Positions 9,171 to 19,809 of a stretch of 64,000 nt of DNA are shown here, piece after piece. A program made the position numbers and the translations under genes. Every line of letters begins with the position of its first letter. Position 1 is the stretch's first letter. This stretch comes from SG8-30 sp963710135 (lineage in GTDB: Bacteria; Pseudomonadota; Gammaproteobacteria; Steroidobacterales; Steroidobacteraceae): the NCBI GenBank assembly GCA_963710135.1, contig CAVPYY010000006.1, forward strand, positions 992,001-1,056,000, given 5' to 3'. The notes under the pieces are model-generated. The model searched no databases. It was not told the origin of the DNA and saw only the letters and a program-made list of their open reading frames with translations.

Positions 9171-9893
9171 ATGGGCCGTATATTCGAAGTCAGAAAGCAC
9201 GCAATGTTTGCGCGCTGGAACCGCATGGCGAAGCAGTTCGCGCGGATCGGCAAGGACATCGCCATCGCCACCCGCAGCGGCGGCACCGACCCGGCCAACA
9301 ACCCGGCACTGCGACGCGTCATCCAGAACGCGCGCGCGATCAACATGCCGAAGGACAAGATCGAGGCCGCCATCCGCCGCGCCTCCGGCCAGGAGGCCGC
9401 CGAGTACCAGGAAGTGCTGTATGAGGGCTACGCCCCGCACGGCGTCGCCATACTGGTCGAAACAGCGACCGACAACCCGACGCGCACCGTCGCCGGCGTG
9501 CGCAACATCTTCAACAAGTTCGGTGGGAATCTCGGCAGCAGCGGCAGCGTCTCGTTCCTGTTCAACAAGATGGGCGTGTTTCGCCTCGATCCCACCGGCA
9601 TCGACCAGGACGACCTCGAGCTCTACCTCATCGACCACGGACTCGAGGAGATGGGCGAAGGTACGGGCGAGAAAGGCGAGGCGCAGCTCGTGGTGCGCTG
9701 CGCCTTCGACGACTTCGGCACGGTGCAGAAGGCGCTGGAGGACCGCGGTATCGAGCCGTTGTCCGCGGAGCACGAGTGGATCTGCACGGTGCCAACGGAA
9801 CTGCCGGAAGACAAGGCGACCGAGGCCCTCACGCTGATCGACAAGCTCGAGCAGGACGACGACGTGCAGCGAGTGTTCCACACCCTCGCCTGA
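9171..9893 (+). CDS. YebC/PmpR (YeeN-like) family regulator
   Basis: 240-residue member of the YebC/TACO1 family; members act as DNA-binding regulators or help ribosomes at proline stretches. It starts MGRIFEVRKHAMFARWNRM. This is closer to the YeeN-like subgroup than to classical YebC (which starts MAGHSKWANIKHRK). The three-domain architecture is visible through RVIQNARAINMPKDKIEAAI, YEGYAPHGVAILVETATDNP and the RNIFNKFGGNLGSSGSVSF signature. The C-terminus DDDVQRVFHTLA is typical. It stands alone in its orientation between a palindrome and a repeat. Confidence 0.88.
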   Translation: MGRIFEVRKHAMFARWNRMAKQFARIGKDIAIATRSGGTDPANNPALRRVIQNARAINMPKDKIEAAIRRASGQEAAEYQEVLYEGYAPHGVAILVETATDNPTRTVAGVRNIFNKFGGNLGSSGSVSFLFNKMGVFRLDPTGIDQDDLELYLIDHGLEEMGEGTGEKGEAQLVVRCAFDDFGTVQKALEDRGIEPLSAEHEWICTVPTELPEDKATEALTLIDKLEQDDDVQRVFHTLA

Positions 9894-9900
9894 CGCCACG

Positions 9901-9965
9901 GAAATGGGGACATTCTCCATTTCTGGCAAAAGGCGACAGAAAATAGGTGACATTCTCCATTTCCG
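9901..9965. repeat. GACATTCTCCATTTC repeat pair
   Basis: Two imperfect copies of the same unit: 9901-9923 (GAAATGGGGACATTCTCCATTTC, split here as GAAATGG / GGACATTCT / CCATTTC, a stem-loop with 7-bp arms) and 9939-9964, which shares GACATTCTCCATTTC. A related element with the same GGGGACATTCTC core occurs at 16556-16618. Such sequences are dispersed repeats in many Gammaproteobacteria and are often found near RAYT (TnpA_REP) genes; no such gene lies in this window. Confidence 0.6.
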
Positions 9966-10037
9966 GGCGCCAGGGGCGTTATTGCGGGACCGGATGGTTG
10001 GAGCGAGAATGTTGACAGGGCTGCCTCGGGCTGCGAC

Positions 10038-10367
10038 ATGAGCAAGACCGTCACGACTGTCGACTTCGCGGACATGGAGCGCCATGCCGGCGAGGCCTGC
10101 AACCTGCTCAAGGCGATGGCCAACGAAGCGCGGCTGCTGGTCCTCTGCCAGTTGTTCGACGGCGAGAAGACGGTGGGCGAACTGCAGGAAGCAGTGGGAC
10201 TGAGCCAGTCGGCAATGTCGCAGCACCTCGCGGTGCTGCGCGAGCAGGGGGTGGTGGCGACGCGCCGCGAGGGGCAGTCGATCCACTACCGTATCTCGAG
10301 CCCCGAGGCGACCGCCATCATGGAGACGCTGCACGGCCAGCTCTGCAGGCCGAAACGTCGTAGCTGA
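10038..10367 (+). CDS. ArsR-family repressor, BigR/SqrR/YgaV-like (sulfide/persulfide sensor)
   Basis: 109-residue winged-helix repressor of the ArsR/SmtB family. The recognition helix region is GELQEAVGLSQSAMSQHLAVL (about 47-67), followed by the wing REGQSIHYRIS. Classical ArsR metal motifs (CVC, CXXD) are absent. Cys37 (LLVLCQLF) and Cys103 (GQLCRP) are 66 residues apart, the same spacing as the redox/persulfide-sensing pair in SqrR and BigR, which suggests reactive-sulfur sensing (inference). A third cysteine is at 21. No sulfide:quinone reductase or persulfide dioxygenase gene is adjacent, so its regulon is elsewhere. Confidence 0.85.
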   Translation: MSKTVTTVDFADMERHAGEACNLLKAMANEARLLVLCQLFDGEKTVGELQEAVGLSQSAMSQHLAVLREQGVVATRREGQSIHYRISSPEATAIMETLHGQLCRPKRRS

Positions 10368-10400
10368 GCCCCAGCTGCCCGCGCCGGCCTCAGCGCCGTC

Positions 10401-10697
10401 TCAAGGCTTCCACTTCTTCAGCTTGCGCCCTGGCGGCGGCGGCGGAGGGCGCTTGCGACTGCGCTTTCGGCGCGGGTCGACCTCATCGACCTCCGGGTCG
10501 TACTCGATGGCCCAGCGCTCGCGGAAGGACTGCAGGGCCTCACCCTGGATGCTGGCGTGCCGGTTGGAGAGCAGCAGCGACGACGGCGGGCAGACGCGGG
10601 CGCGGATCAGCCCGAGATCGCTGGCAGCATCGAACACACTGGGATACCAGCGCTCCCAGCCGGGCATGATGACGTCCAGTTTCTTGCGCAGGCTCAC
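10401..10697 (-). CDS. small basic hypothetical protein
   Basis: 98-residue protein I do not recognise. The N-terminal two thirds look globular (KLDVIMPGWERWYPSVFDAA, then FRERWAIEYDPEVDEVDP), and the tail is strongly basic with a six-proline run and ends KKWKP, suggesting nucleic-acid contact (weak inference). It starts 37 bp downstream of the monooxygenase stop on the same strand, and ends close to the convergent ArsR gene. Plausible length and spacing support a real gene, but there is no family evidence. Confidence 0.5.
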   Translation of the reverse strand: MSLRKKLDVIMPGWERWYPSVFDAASDLGLIRARVCPPSSLLLSNRHASIQGEALQSFRERWAIEYDPEVDEVDPRRKRSRKRPPPPPPGRKLKKWKP

Positions 10698-10733
10698 TCG
10701 CCGCGGCCCTCCTCGTAGTCCGCGATGGAAACG

Positions 10734-12180
10734 CTAGCAGGCTGGATCGAAGTCGTCGAGCCGCAGGCGTCGCGTTCTGAACCAGTATTCGACGGTGAAG
10801 CCCGGCCAGATGACCGGATTGTGTCCATCCTTCAGATACCAGCTGCGGCATCCCGTGCTCCACACGGACCCGGACAGCGCGCGCTCGATCCGGATCTGCG
10901 ATCGCGACGCAACCCCCGCCTTCAACGTGAGGGTACCGCGTGCGCTGGCGATACAGCGGGCGACTGCCTGGCGGATGTAGCGCGCCTGGGCTTCGATCAT
11001 GAACACCATCGAGTTGTGGGCGAGGCCGGTGTTGGGGCCCATTAGCAGGAACAGGTTGGGAAACCCGCTGACTGCCATGCCGAGGTGTGCCGCGGGCAGC
11101 GCGCCACCCGGCGCCGCGAGCAGCGCGCCGCCCAGGCCGCGAACCTCGATGCGGGCCAGATACTCGGTGGCCGCGAAGCCCGTCGCCAGCACGATGACAT
11201 CGAGGCGATGCAGGCGCCCGTCGATCGTGCAGATGCCTTCGGGGGTGACCCGCTCGATTGCCGCCGTGACCAGTTCGACGCCGGGTTGCTGCAGCGCGGG
11301 ATAGTAGTCGTCCGACAACAGCACACGCTTGCAGCCCAGGGCATAGTCCGGCGTCAGTCGCGCGCGCAGCCCAGGATCTCCGACCTGGCGGCGCAGATGC
11401 CGGCGCGCCAGCCATTCGCCCAGTGCCAGCACGCGGCGGTCGGCGACGAACCCCAGTCCTTGCGCCTCATGACGCCAGTAGATCGCCGCCCGGCGCAGGC
11501 GCTGCAGCAGCGGCCAGCGGGCGTAACGCCGGCGGCGGGCCGGCGCTGATCGGCGCGTCGTCGCGCGGCAGAATCCAGGGCGGGGTGCGCTGGAACACCG
11601 CGAGCTGGCGGGCGGAGCGGGCGACTTCCGGCACGATCTGCACCGCGCTGGCGCCGGTGCCGATGACCCCGACGCGCAGCCCCTGGGGCTCGAAGCCCGG
11701 CGGCCAGCGTGACGAATGGAACATACGGCCCGCAAAGCTCGCCGCCCCCTCCATCGCCGGGAGCGCGGGTTGACTGAGCGGCCCATGCCCCAGTACCAGG
11801 ACCCGCGCCACCCATTCCTCGCCGGCTGCGGTGCGAATGCGCCAGCGGGCGGCCGCCTCATCCCAGCGGGCGGATACCACCTCGCGGCCAAATCGCAGGT
11901 GATCCTCGAGTGCGAAGCGCCGTACACAGTGCTCGAGATAGGCCCGTATCTCCGGCTGTGGCGCGTAGCGCCGCGTCCAGGCCGGGTTCGGAGCGAACGA
12001 ATAGGAGTACAGCAGCGAGGGGATGTCGCAGGCGGCCCCCGGATAGGCGTTGTCGCGCCAGGTGCCGCCGATGGCCGAATCCCGCTCCAGCACGACATAC
12101 GAGCCGATGCCGGCCCGATCCAGTTCGACCGCCATGGCGATCCCGGAGAACCCAGCGCCGACGATGACGACGTCGGCCAT
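10734..12180 (-). CDS. flavin-containing (Baeyer-Villiger-type) monooxygenase, one frame break
   Basis: FAD/NADPH-dependent monooxygenase of about 480 residues. FAD Rossmann motif at the N-terminus (VVIVGAGFSGIAMAVEL); the BVMO fingerprint FxGxxxHxxxWP is intact as FAGRMFHSSRWP; the second Rossmann motif is VGVIGTGASAVQIVPEV; C-terminal VIVLATGF and FLLMGPNTGLAHNS are also typical. The frame breaks near 11529, where removing one base in the GC-rich run joins RDDAPIS to RYARWPLLQRLRR. No stop or decay occurs on either side, so a sequence error is likelier than a dead gene. Start ATG 12180 places the Rossmann motif at the N-terminus. Substrate unknown. Confidence 0.82.
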
Positions 12181-12291
12181 TCCCGGGCCACTAGACGGTT
12201 GCTGCGGGAATTTCGTCTGTCCGGGAGAAACCACAGACCGCAGAATGCGCCATGGGCCGGCCGCCGTCGAGGCCGGCCGGGGTCACCGACC

Positions 12292-12573
12292 ATGAGCCAC
12301 AAGCACGAAAACCTGTTGCGCAGCCTGTTCAAGGACCCGGTCAGCGGCAACATCCACTGGCGCGAGATCGAGTCCCTGCTGCGCGGCGCCGGTGCCGAGA
12401 TCGAGCAGCTCTCGGGCGGACGCATCCGCGCGCGCCTCAATGGCGCCGAGGGCATCCTGCACCGGCCGCATCACAGCAATACGCTGGATCGGTCGGGAGT
12501 GCGCCACGTCCGCGAAGTACTGGCACAGCTGCGCATTACGCCCGCCCTGTTCGAACAGCGCGGCACCCACTGA
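12292..12573 (+). CDS. HicA-like (dsRBD-fold) small protein, no HicB partner
   Basis: 93-residue protein of the type often annotated as HicA toxin in Proteobacteria (SGNIHWREIESLLRGAGAEI, then GILHRPHHSNTLDRSGVRHV). The catalytic histidine expected in the G-S-H motif of real HicA toxins is replaced (LSGGRIRARLNG), and no hicB antitoxin is adjacent. A function as an active mRNA interferase is therefore doubtful; an RNA-binding or regulatory role is as likely. It is divergent from the monooxygenase and 115 bp upstream of the FG-GAP lipoprotein. Confidence 0.7.
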   Translation: MSHKHENLLRSLFKDPVSGNIHWREIESLLRGAGAEIEQLSGGRIRARLNGAEGILHRPHHSNTLDRSGVRHVREVLAQLRITPALFEQRGTH

Positions 12574-12688
12574 TCCGCGGCCGCCATGGCGGCGGCTAAC
12601 GGGCGCGACCGCCGTTTTCCGGCGCTGGCGCCAGTCGTGCCACAATAGCGACCCGGCAAACTGACCTCCCCCTTTCGAAGGGTCTTCT

Positions 12689-14699
12689 ATGACGCTCAAC
12701 TCCTCAACCCGACGCGGGTCCCGCTTCGTTGCGCCCACCGCGGCCCTCCTCATCGCGGTCTGCCTGGCCGGCTGCGGCGGCAGCATCCACCAGGCCCCGG
12801 CCAATCCGGTCGCGGACGCCAGCGACGGCCAGGTGCAACTCAGCTGGACCGCAGTACCGGGAGCGAAGAAGTACGTCATTCGCTGGAGCAACGACGGCGG
12901 TGCGCTGAGCAACAAGATCACCGACATCCAGGACACGACTTTCGTGCACACCGGCCTGACCAACCTGGTCACTTACCGCTACCAGATTTTCGCAGTCGAT
13001 GGCGGCGAGGGACCCGGCAGCCTGGTCGTCTCGGCCGAGCCCGGCCCGATACCGGGCAATGTGGAGTGGGCCGCCGTCACCATCAGCGGCAGCGATCACA
13101 TCGTGCATTTCGCCCCGGTCGCCGACGCGGACAGCTACCGCATCTACGTGGCGGTCTCGGAAATCGCTTTGGCCGGGCGCCGGCCCCAGGCCTCCTCGGT
13201 GGTGGCCACGGCTTCCCCTTACACCGTGGCCAATGCGGGCGCTGCCAATGCGGCCTACTACAAGGTCATGGCGCAGAGTTCGACGCGCATCGCCCTGGAC
13301 GGCCCCGTCGCCATCACGCCGATCTTCGTCGTGGGCGACTTCGAAGTGCCCGACGTGTCGCCGGCGCTGGCCGATGCAGACGGTGACGACTGCCTGGATC
13401 TCGTGGGCACGACCGGCAACTGTCGCCGGTGCGTTCGCGGCGCGCGACCTCGCGCAGGCCGGCCTGGCGGGGTTGTTCGCGACCGGACGCGTGAACGGCG
13501 ACTCGCGTTACGCCGATTTCAACGGCGACGGTGCGCCCGACATCTTCAGCGGCGTCCTCTCCGCGGCCAATGACACCGCGTCACGTGCCATCCTGCACCT
13601 GAACCAGGGCAGCGGCGTGTTCCAGGAGGACACCGTCGTCGACGCGCTGGACATAGGTGGGCGCAGCGGCACGGTGCTGGCCGCGGATTTCGATAACGAT
13701 GGCGACGTCGACCTGTTCGTGCCGCAGGACTCAAGCGGCACCGACGGCGGCCGCAGCTGGCTGCTGCTCAACAACGGCCTGGGCGCCTTCACCGACGCCG
13801 CCGCGGCAGCGGGCGTGGCCACCGCGCCGGCCGGCGCGTCCTACGTTCCGAATGGCGGCCAGGCGGTCGACTTCAATGAGGACGGCTGGGTCGACATCCT
13901 GGTCGGATCACGGCTTCTGACCAACAACCGGGACGGCACCTTTACCGATACCGGGCCCGCCGCGAGCCTGCCGATCCGCGCCGACCGGGGTCTGAGGCTG
14001 TTCGACGCGGACATGGACGGCGACCTGGACCTGCTGCACCACGACGGCTCCGTGACGCGCCTGTACCGCAACGACCAGGGCACATTCGACGCCGGCACGG
14101 TCCTCGATGGCGACGCCACCAGCTACGGCGACGGGCTGCAGGCCTGCGACGTCAATGCGGACGGGTTCGAGGATGTGCTGGTCGCCAACAATGACTCGAC
14201 CACCAACACCGGCGTGCCGCGACTGCTGATCAACGTCGCCGGCGACGAGTTCGTGCGCTCACGCGTGCCGAACGAAGTGGTCGCCGGCAGCAACGATCTG
14301 GTCGCATTCAACGACCTCGTCGGCTGCGCGGATCTCAATGACAACGGGGTCACGGACCTGATCAGCCGCTGGGACAGCTATCGCGTGCTGCGGACGGTCC
14401 CCTCCTTCGCGCGCAGCATCCGGATCAGGGTGCTGGGCGGCGGCGGCGACCGCAACCAGCAGGGCCGCATCGTCAGGATCACTCCGGCAGCGGTGCCGGG
14501 ACGCGTCATGGCCCGCGTCGTCGAGTCCGGGTCGGGTCTGCGCTCGCAGGGCGACTATGATCTGCTGGTCGGCGCGCCCTGGCCGGGTGACTACGAGGTC
14601 GCCGTGAGGTTCAAGGACGGCTGGGTCACGACGACCATCCAACAGGGCGACAGTGTCACGGTATACGAGGACGGACGGGTCGCCGACGGGCTGCAGTAG
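12689..14699 (+). CDS. FG-GAP/VCBS-repeat lipoprotein, one frame break
   Basis: About 670 residues. A lipoprotein signal ends in the lipobox LAGC. Two fibronectin type III-like segments follow (about residues 35-105 and 125-205), then seven DxNxDGxxD-type calcium motifs, among them DADGDDCLD, DFNGDGAPD, DFDNDGDVD, DFNEDGWVD, DADMDGDLD, DVNADGFED and DLNDNGVTD. Seven motifs fit one seven-bladed integrin-like propeller. A single extra T at 13421 breaks the frame between GTTGN and VAGAFAARDLA; both parts are otherwise clean. Probably a surface adhesion or ligand-binding protein; not linked to neighbours. Confidence 0.8.
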
Positions 14700-14743
14700 C
14701 CCACGGTTCACCAGCCACCGCGCGAGTTGCGCGCGCCCGGCCC

Positions 14744-16552
14744 ATGTCCCTGCTCACCGTCACCGACGCCTGCCTCGCCTTCGGGCTGCATCCGCTGCTG
14801 GACGGTGCCGCGCTGTCCATCGAAGCCGGCGAGCGCATCGGCCTGATCGGCCGCAACGGCACGGGCAAGTCCTCGCTGCTCGCGGTGATCGACGGCAGCG
14901 CGCCGCTCGACGAGGGCGAAGTCCGGCGCCGGGACGGACTGCGGCTGGTGCGCGTCGAGCAGGAGCCCGAGCTCGCGCCAGCGGCCACGCTGCAGGACGC
15001 GCTGTGCGCCCGCGGCGCCATCGAAGCCATCGCCGACGAACGCGAGCGCTGGCGGGTGCTGGCCCGCCTGACCGAGTACCTGCATCGATTCGGCATGGAG
15101 CCCGGCGGTCCGGCGCGCGGCCTGTCGGGCGGAGAGCGCAAGCGAGCAGCGCTGGCGCTGGCCTTCGCGCTCGATCCCGAGCTGCTGCTGCTCGACGAGC
15201 CGACCAATCATCTGGATATCGACGGCATCATGCTGCTCGAGGACCTGCTGCTGAAGGGCCCGGCACTGATCGTCATCACCCACGACCGCGCATTTCTCGA
15301 TCGGGTCGCCTCGCGCATCGTGGAACTGGATCGCGGCCTGCTGCGTTCCTATCCGGGCAACTTCGCGGCCTACGAGGAACGCAAGAGCGCCGAGCTGGCG
15401 GCTGAGGCCACCGCACGACGCAAGTTCGACAAGTACTGGGCGCAGGAGGAAGTCTGGATCCGCCAGGGCATCGAGGCCCGCCGGACGCGCAACGAGGGCC
15501 GGGTGCGCCGGCTGGAAAGCCTGCGCCGCCAGCGCGCCGAGCGGCGCGAGCGGGCGGGCGACGTGCGCCTCGCGCTCGATGCGGGCGAACGCTCCGGCAA
15601 GCTGGTCGCCGAGCTGACGGACGTCAGCAAGCGCTACGCCGACGTGCCGGTCGTGCGTGACCTGACGCTGACCGTCATGCGCGGTGACCGCCTCGGCCTG
15701 GTCGGGCCCAACGGTGCCGGCAAGACCACACTGCTCCGCCTGATCCTTGGCGAGCTCGCGCCGGACACCGGCAGCGTACGTCTCGGGACGGGACTCGAAG
15801 TCGCCTACTTCGACCAGCTGCGCGCACAGCTCGATCCCGAGCAGACGCTCGCGGAGGCGATCAGCCCGGGATCGGAGTGGGTCGAGACCGGCGGCCGGCG
15901 CAAGCACGTCATCAGCTACCTCGCGGACTTCCTGTTTCCACCCGAGCGTGCCAAGGCGCCGGTGCGGATGCTGTCGGGCGGCGAGCGCAACAGGCTGCTG
16001 CTGGCACGCCTGTTCGCGCGCACGGCGAACCTGCTGGTGCTGGACGAGCCCACCAACGACCTCGATATCGAGTCGCTCGAGTTACTGGAAGCGACGCTGC
16101 AGGAGTATCCGGGCACCTTGCTGCTGGTCAGCCACGACCGTACGTTTCTGGACAACGTCGTCACCCAGACCCTCGCGCCGCTCGGCGACGGGCGCTGGAA
16201 GGAGTATGTGGGCGGCTATGGGGACTGGCTGCGCCAGCGGCCCGCGGCGCCCACGGCGGCGTCACGACAGCCGGAGCGGCCGCCACTCGCCGCGGAGACG
16301 ACCTCCGCGCAGCCCGCGACAGCGGCCAGGACCAAGCTCTCCTACAAGGAGACGCGCGAGCTCGCGGAACTGCCGGCCGATATCGAGCAGCTCGAGCAGG
16401 AACAGCGCGATCTGACCCAGCGCATGGGCAGCGCCGACTACCACAAGACGGGCGGCACCCGGATCAAGGCCGATCGCGAACGGCTGGACGAAATCGCGCG
16501 CCTGCTGGAGCAGAAGTTCGCGCGCTGGGCGGAACTCGACGCCCGCAGCTGA
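14744..16552 (+). CDS. uup: ABC-F family ATPase Uup
   Basis: 602-residue duplicated ATPase without membrane domains. First Walker A GLIGRNGTGKSS, signature LSGGERKRAALA and Walker B LLLLDEPTNHLDIDG; second Walker A GLVGPNGAGKTT, signature LSGGERNRLLLA and Walker B LLVLDEPTNDLDIES. The C-terminal about 80 residues form the charged coiled coil typical of Uup (ELPADIEQLEQEQRDLTQRM). Uup-type proteins act on ribosomes or branched DNA intermediates. Ends against the repeat hairpin at 16556. Confidence 0.9.
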   Translation: MSLLTVTDACLAFGLHPLLDGAALSIEAGERIGLIGRNGTGKSSLLAVIDGSAPLDEGEVRRRDGLRLVRVEQEPELAPAATLQDALCARGAIEAIADERERWRVLARLTEYLHRFGMEPGGPARGLSGGERKRAALALAFALDPELLLLDEPTNHLDIDGIMLLEDLLLKGPALIVITHDRAFLDRVASRIVELDRGLLRSYPGNFAAYEERKSAELAAEATARRKFDKYWAQEEVWIRQGIEARRTRNEGRVRRLESLRRQRAERRERAGDVRLALDAGERSGKLVAELTDVSKRYADVPVVRDLTLTVMRGDRLGLVGPNGAGKTTLLRLILGELAPDTGSVRLGTGLEVAYFDQLRAQLDPEQTLAEAISPGSEWVETGGRRKHVISYLADFLFPPERAKAPVRMLSGGERNRLLLARLFARTANLLVLDEPTNDLDIESLELLEATLQEYPGTLLLVSHDRTFLDNVVTQTLAPLGDGRWKEYVGGYGDWLRQRPAAPTAASRQPERPPLAAETTSAQPATAARTKLSYKETRELAELPADIEQLEQEQRDLTQRMGSADYHKTGGTRIKADRERLDEIARLLEQKFARWAELDARS

Positions 16553-16555
16553 AAC

Positions 16556-16618
16556 GGGGACATTCTCTTTTTTCAAGAAATAGAGAATGTCCCCATTTCC
16601 GAAATAGAGAATGTCCCC
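16556..16618. repeat. inverted GGGGACATTCTCT repeat with extra half-copy; likely bidirectional terminator
   Basis: GGGGACATTCTCT (16556-16568) and its exact complement AGAGAATGTCCCC (16582-16594) make a 13-bp perfect stem with a 13-nt AT-rich loop. A further AGAGAATGTCCCC copy lies at 16606-16618. It occupies the gap between the convergent uup and ABC transporter genes, where it may end transcription from both sides. The core is shared with the repeat at 9901-9965. Confidence 0.65.
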
Positions 16619-16623
16619 TACCG

Positions 16624-18456
<1,833 letters not shown>

Positions 18457-18536
18457 GGCGGCGGTGCGGAGCTGAGGCTGGGCATGCGCGCAATCTGGGG
18501 GTCGGCGGGGCCCGATGCAAGCCCCGGCAGCAGGTA

Positions 18537-18550
18537 TTGACCTGGCTCAA
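18537..18550. promoter_or_regulatory. FNR/Anr/Dnr-type binding site upstream of ygbA
   Basis: TTGACCTGGCTCAA matches the TTGA-N6-TCAA core of the FNR/Dnr consensus (TTGAT-N4-ATCAA), with only the inner T/A positions differing. Its centre is about 79 bp before the ygbA ATG at 18623. A transcription start about 41 bp downstream (near 18585) would place a -10 region over ACACAAT (18573-18579), the class II activator geometry. This agrees with the family name of the gene (nitrous oxide-stimulated promoter). Confidence 0.55.
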
Positions 18551-18622
18551 TGACCGCATGCGCGTGATACGGACACAATTCGGGCGACCGGGGCGACTAG
18601 AGTAGCGCTGGGAGGATTGGCG

Positions 18623-18985
18623 ATGTTCACGGGACTCACCAAGGCCACGCGCCTCGACCGCGAGATGGAAACCATGCGGCACATGGTCGGGCTGTACTGC
18701 CGCGCGCATCACGCCGCTGGCGGGAACCAGCCCTGCCCAAACTGCGCCGGCTTCCTGCAGTACGCGGCCCGGCGGCTCGAGAAGTGCCCCTATGGCAACG
18801 CCAAGCCGACCTGCACAAACTGCCCGATACACTGCTACAAGCGCGAGCCACGCGAGTTCGCCCGCCAGGTGATGCGCTACTCGGGCCCGCGCATGATGCT
18901 GCGCCACCCTTATCTGGCGCTGATGCACCTGCTCGACGGTCGTCGGCGGGCCGAGCATCCGATGAACGTCCGGCGCCACGGCTGA
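18623..18985 (+). CDS. ygbA: nitrous oxide-stimulated promoter family protein (YgbA)
   Basis: 120-residue cysteine-rich cytosolic protein. The conserved cysteines lie in GLYCRAHH, CPNC, RRLEKCPYG and CTNCPIHCYKREPRE, suggesting bound iron or an Fe-S cluster (inference). E. coli YgbA belongs to nitrosative-stress/NsrR-linked genes. Start ATG 18623 is preferred because GGAGG sits 7 nt upstream; an upstream TTG at 18617 would add two residues and lie inside the RBS spacing. An FNR/Dnr-like box precedes it. It is transcribed divergently from the ABC exporter. Confidence 0.85.
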   Translation: MFTGLTKATRLDREMETMRHMVGLYCRAHHAAGGNQPCPNCAGFLQYAARRLEKCPYGNAKPTCTNCPIHCYKREPREFARQVMRYSGPRMMLRHPYLALMHLLDGRRRAEHPMNVRRHG

Positions 18986-19022
18986 CTGCGCTGGATCTCA
19001 GCGCGCGAGTCGCGCCCGGGGG

Positions 19023-19802
19023 CTAGCCCTCGCCGAGATACTCCAGCACCGCCCGAGCGAACGCCTCCGGCTTCTCGTTCGCGACGAACACCCCGGCGTC
19101 GAGCGTCACTTCACGATGAGGTATGAACGCCCGGCGCAGCGCCTCCGAGCGCGCTGGCGTCGAGAACGGATCGCCCGCCGCGTAAAGCAACAGCGCCGGG
19201 CAGCGCACCCTGGGCAATCGTTCTTCCATGCGATAGGCGGCGACCGCGAAGTGGCCCTGCTCGCTCAGCTCACCCGAGCGGAACAGGTCGACCACGAAAC
19301 GCTGCACCAGCGGCGGGTGCGGCAACCACTCCATCATCTTGTTCCACTTCTCCAGCAGATGACTGCCGTCCGGCGAGACGCGCCACTGCTTGAAGAACTT
19401 CGCGAGTTGCTCGCGGCCTGCCGCATCGGTGTAGACGGGTCCGGACAGCACCACGCGCTCGATCCGCTCCGGCACTGACGCGGCCAGTTCGATGGCGATG
19501 ACCGCACCGGTGTGGTGACCCACAGGGATGACCCGCGCAACGCCCAGCGAGTCGAGCACTTCGATCATGACGCCGGCGTAGTCGGCGACCTCGGGCTGGC
19601 CTGGGACCGGGTCGGAACAGCCATAGCCCGGCGTGTCGACCGCGATCACCCGCCGCGAACGGGCCAGCAGCGGAATCACCTCGGCAAACTCGTCGATCGA
19701 GCGCGGCACCTGATGCATCAACAGCAGTGGCGCGCCCGGTCCGTCGCCGGCCGTGACCACGTGAACCTGCCCCATGGCGGTGTCGCAGAACAGTCGCTTC
19801 AT
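19023..19802 (-). CDS. alpha/beta-fold hydrolase with atypical GHHTG nucleophile elbow
   Basis: 259-residue alpha/beta-hydrolase-fold protein. The fold is clear: oxyanion segment LLLMHQVPRSIDEF, AVDTPGYGCSDP, the elbow VGHHTGAVIAIELA and the acid-residue strand LLLYAAGDPFS. At the elbow the usual serine (GxSxG) is replaced, giving G-H-H-T-G, and the usual C-terminal catalytic histidine region reads AGVFVANEKPEAF, without histidine. It is therefore either a non-hydrolytic member or uses other residues. The VOC gene lies 8 bp upstream on the same strand, so the two are probably co-transcribed. Confidence 0.8.
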   Translation of the reverse strand: MKRLFCDTAMGQVHVVTAGDGPGAPLLLMHQVPRSIDEFAEVIPLLARSRRVIAVDTPGYGCSDPVPGQPEVADYAGVMIEVLDSLGVARVIPVGHHTGAVIAIELAASVPERIERVVLSGPVYTDAAGREQLAKFFKQWRVSPDGSHLLEKWNKMMEWLPHPPLVQRFVVDLFRSGELSEQGHFAVAAYRMEERLPRVRCPALLLYAAGDPFSTPARSEALRRAFIPHREVTLDAGVFVANEKPEAFARAVLEYLGEG

Positions 19803-19809
19803 GCGGCTC

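Noticed and set aside
12292..12573. HicAB toxin-antitoxin system
   Set aside because: Only a HicA-like gene is present, it lacks the catalytic histidine, and no hicB is next to it.
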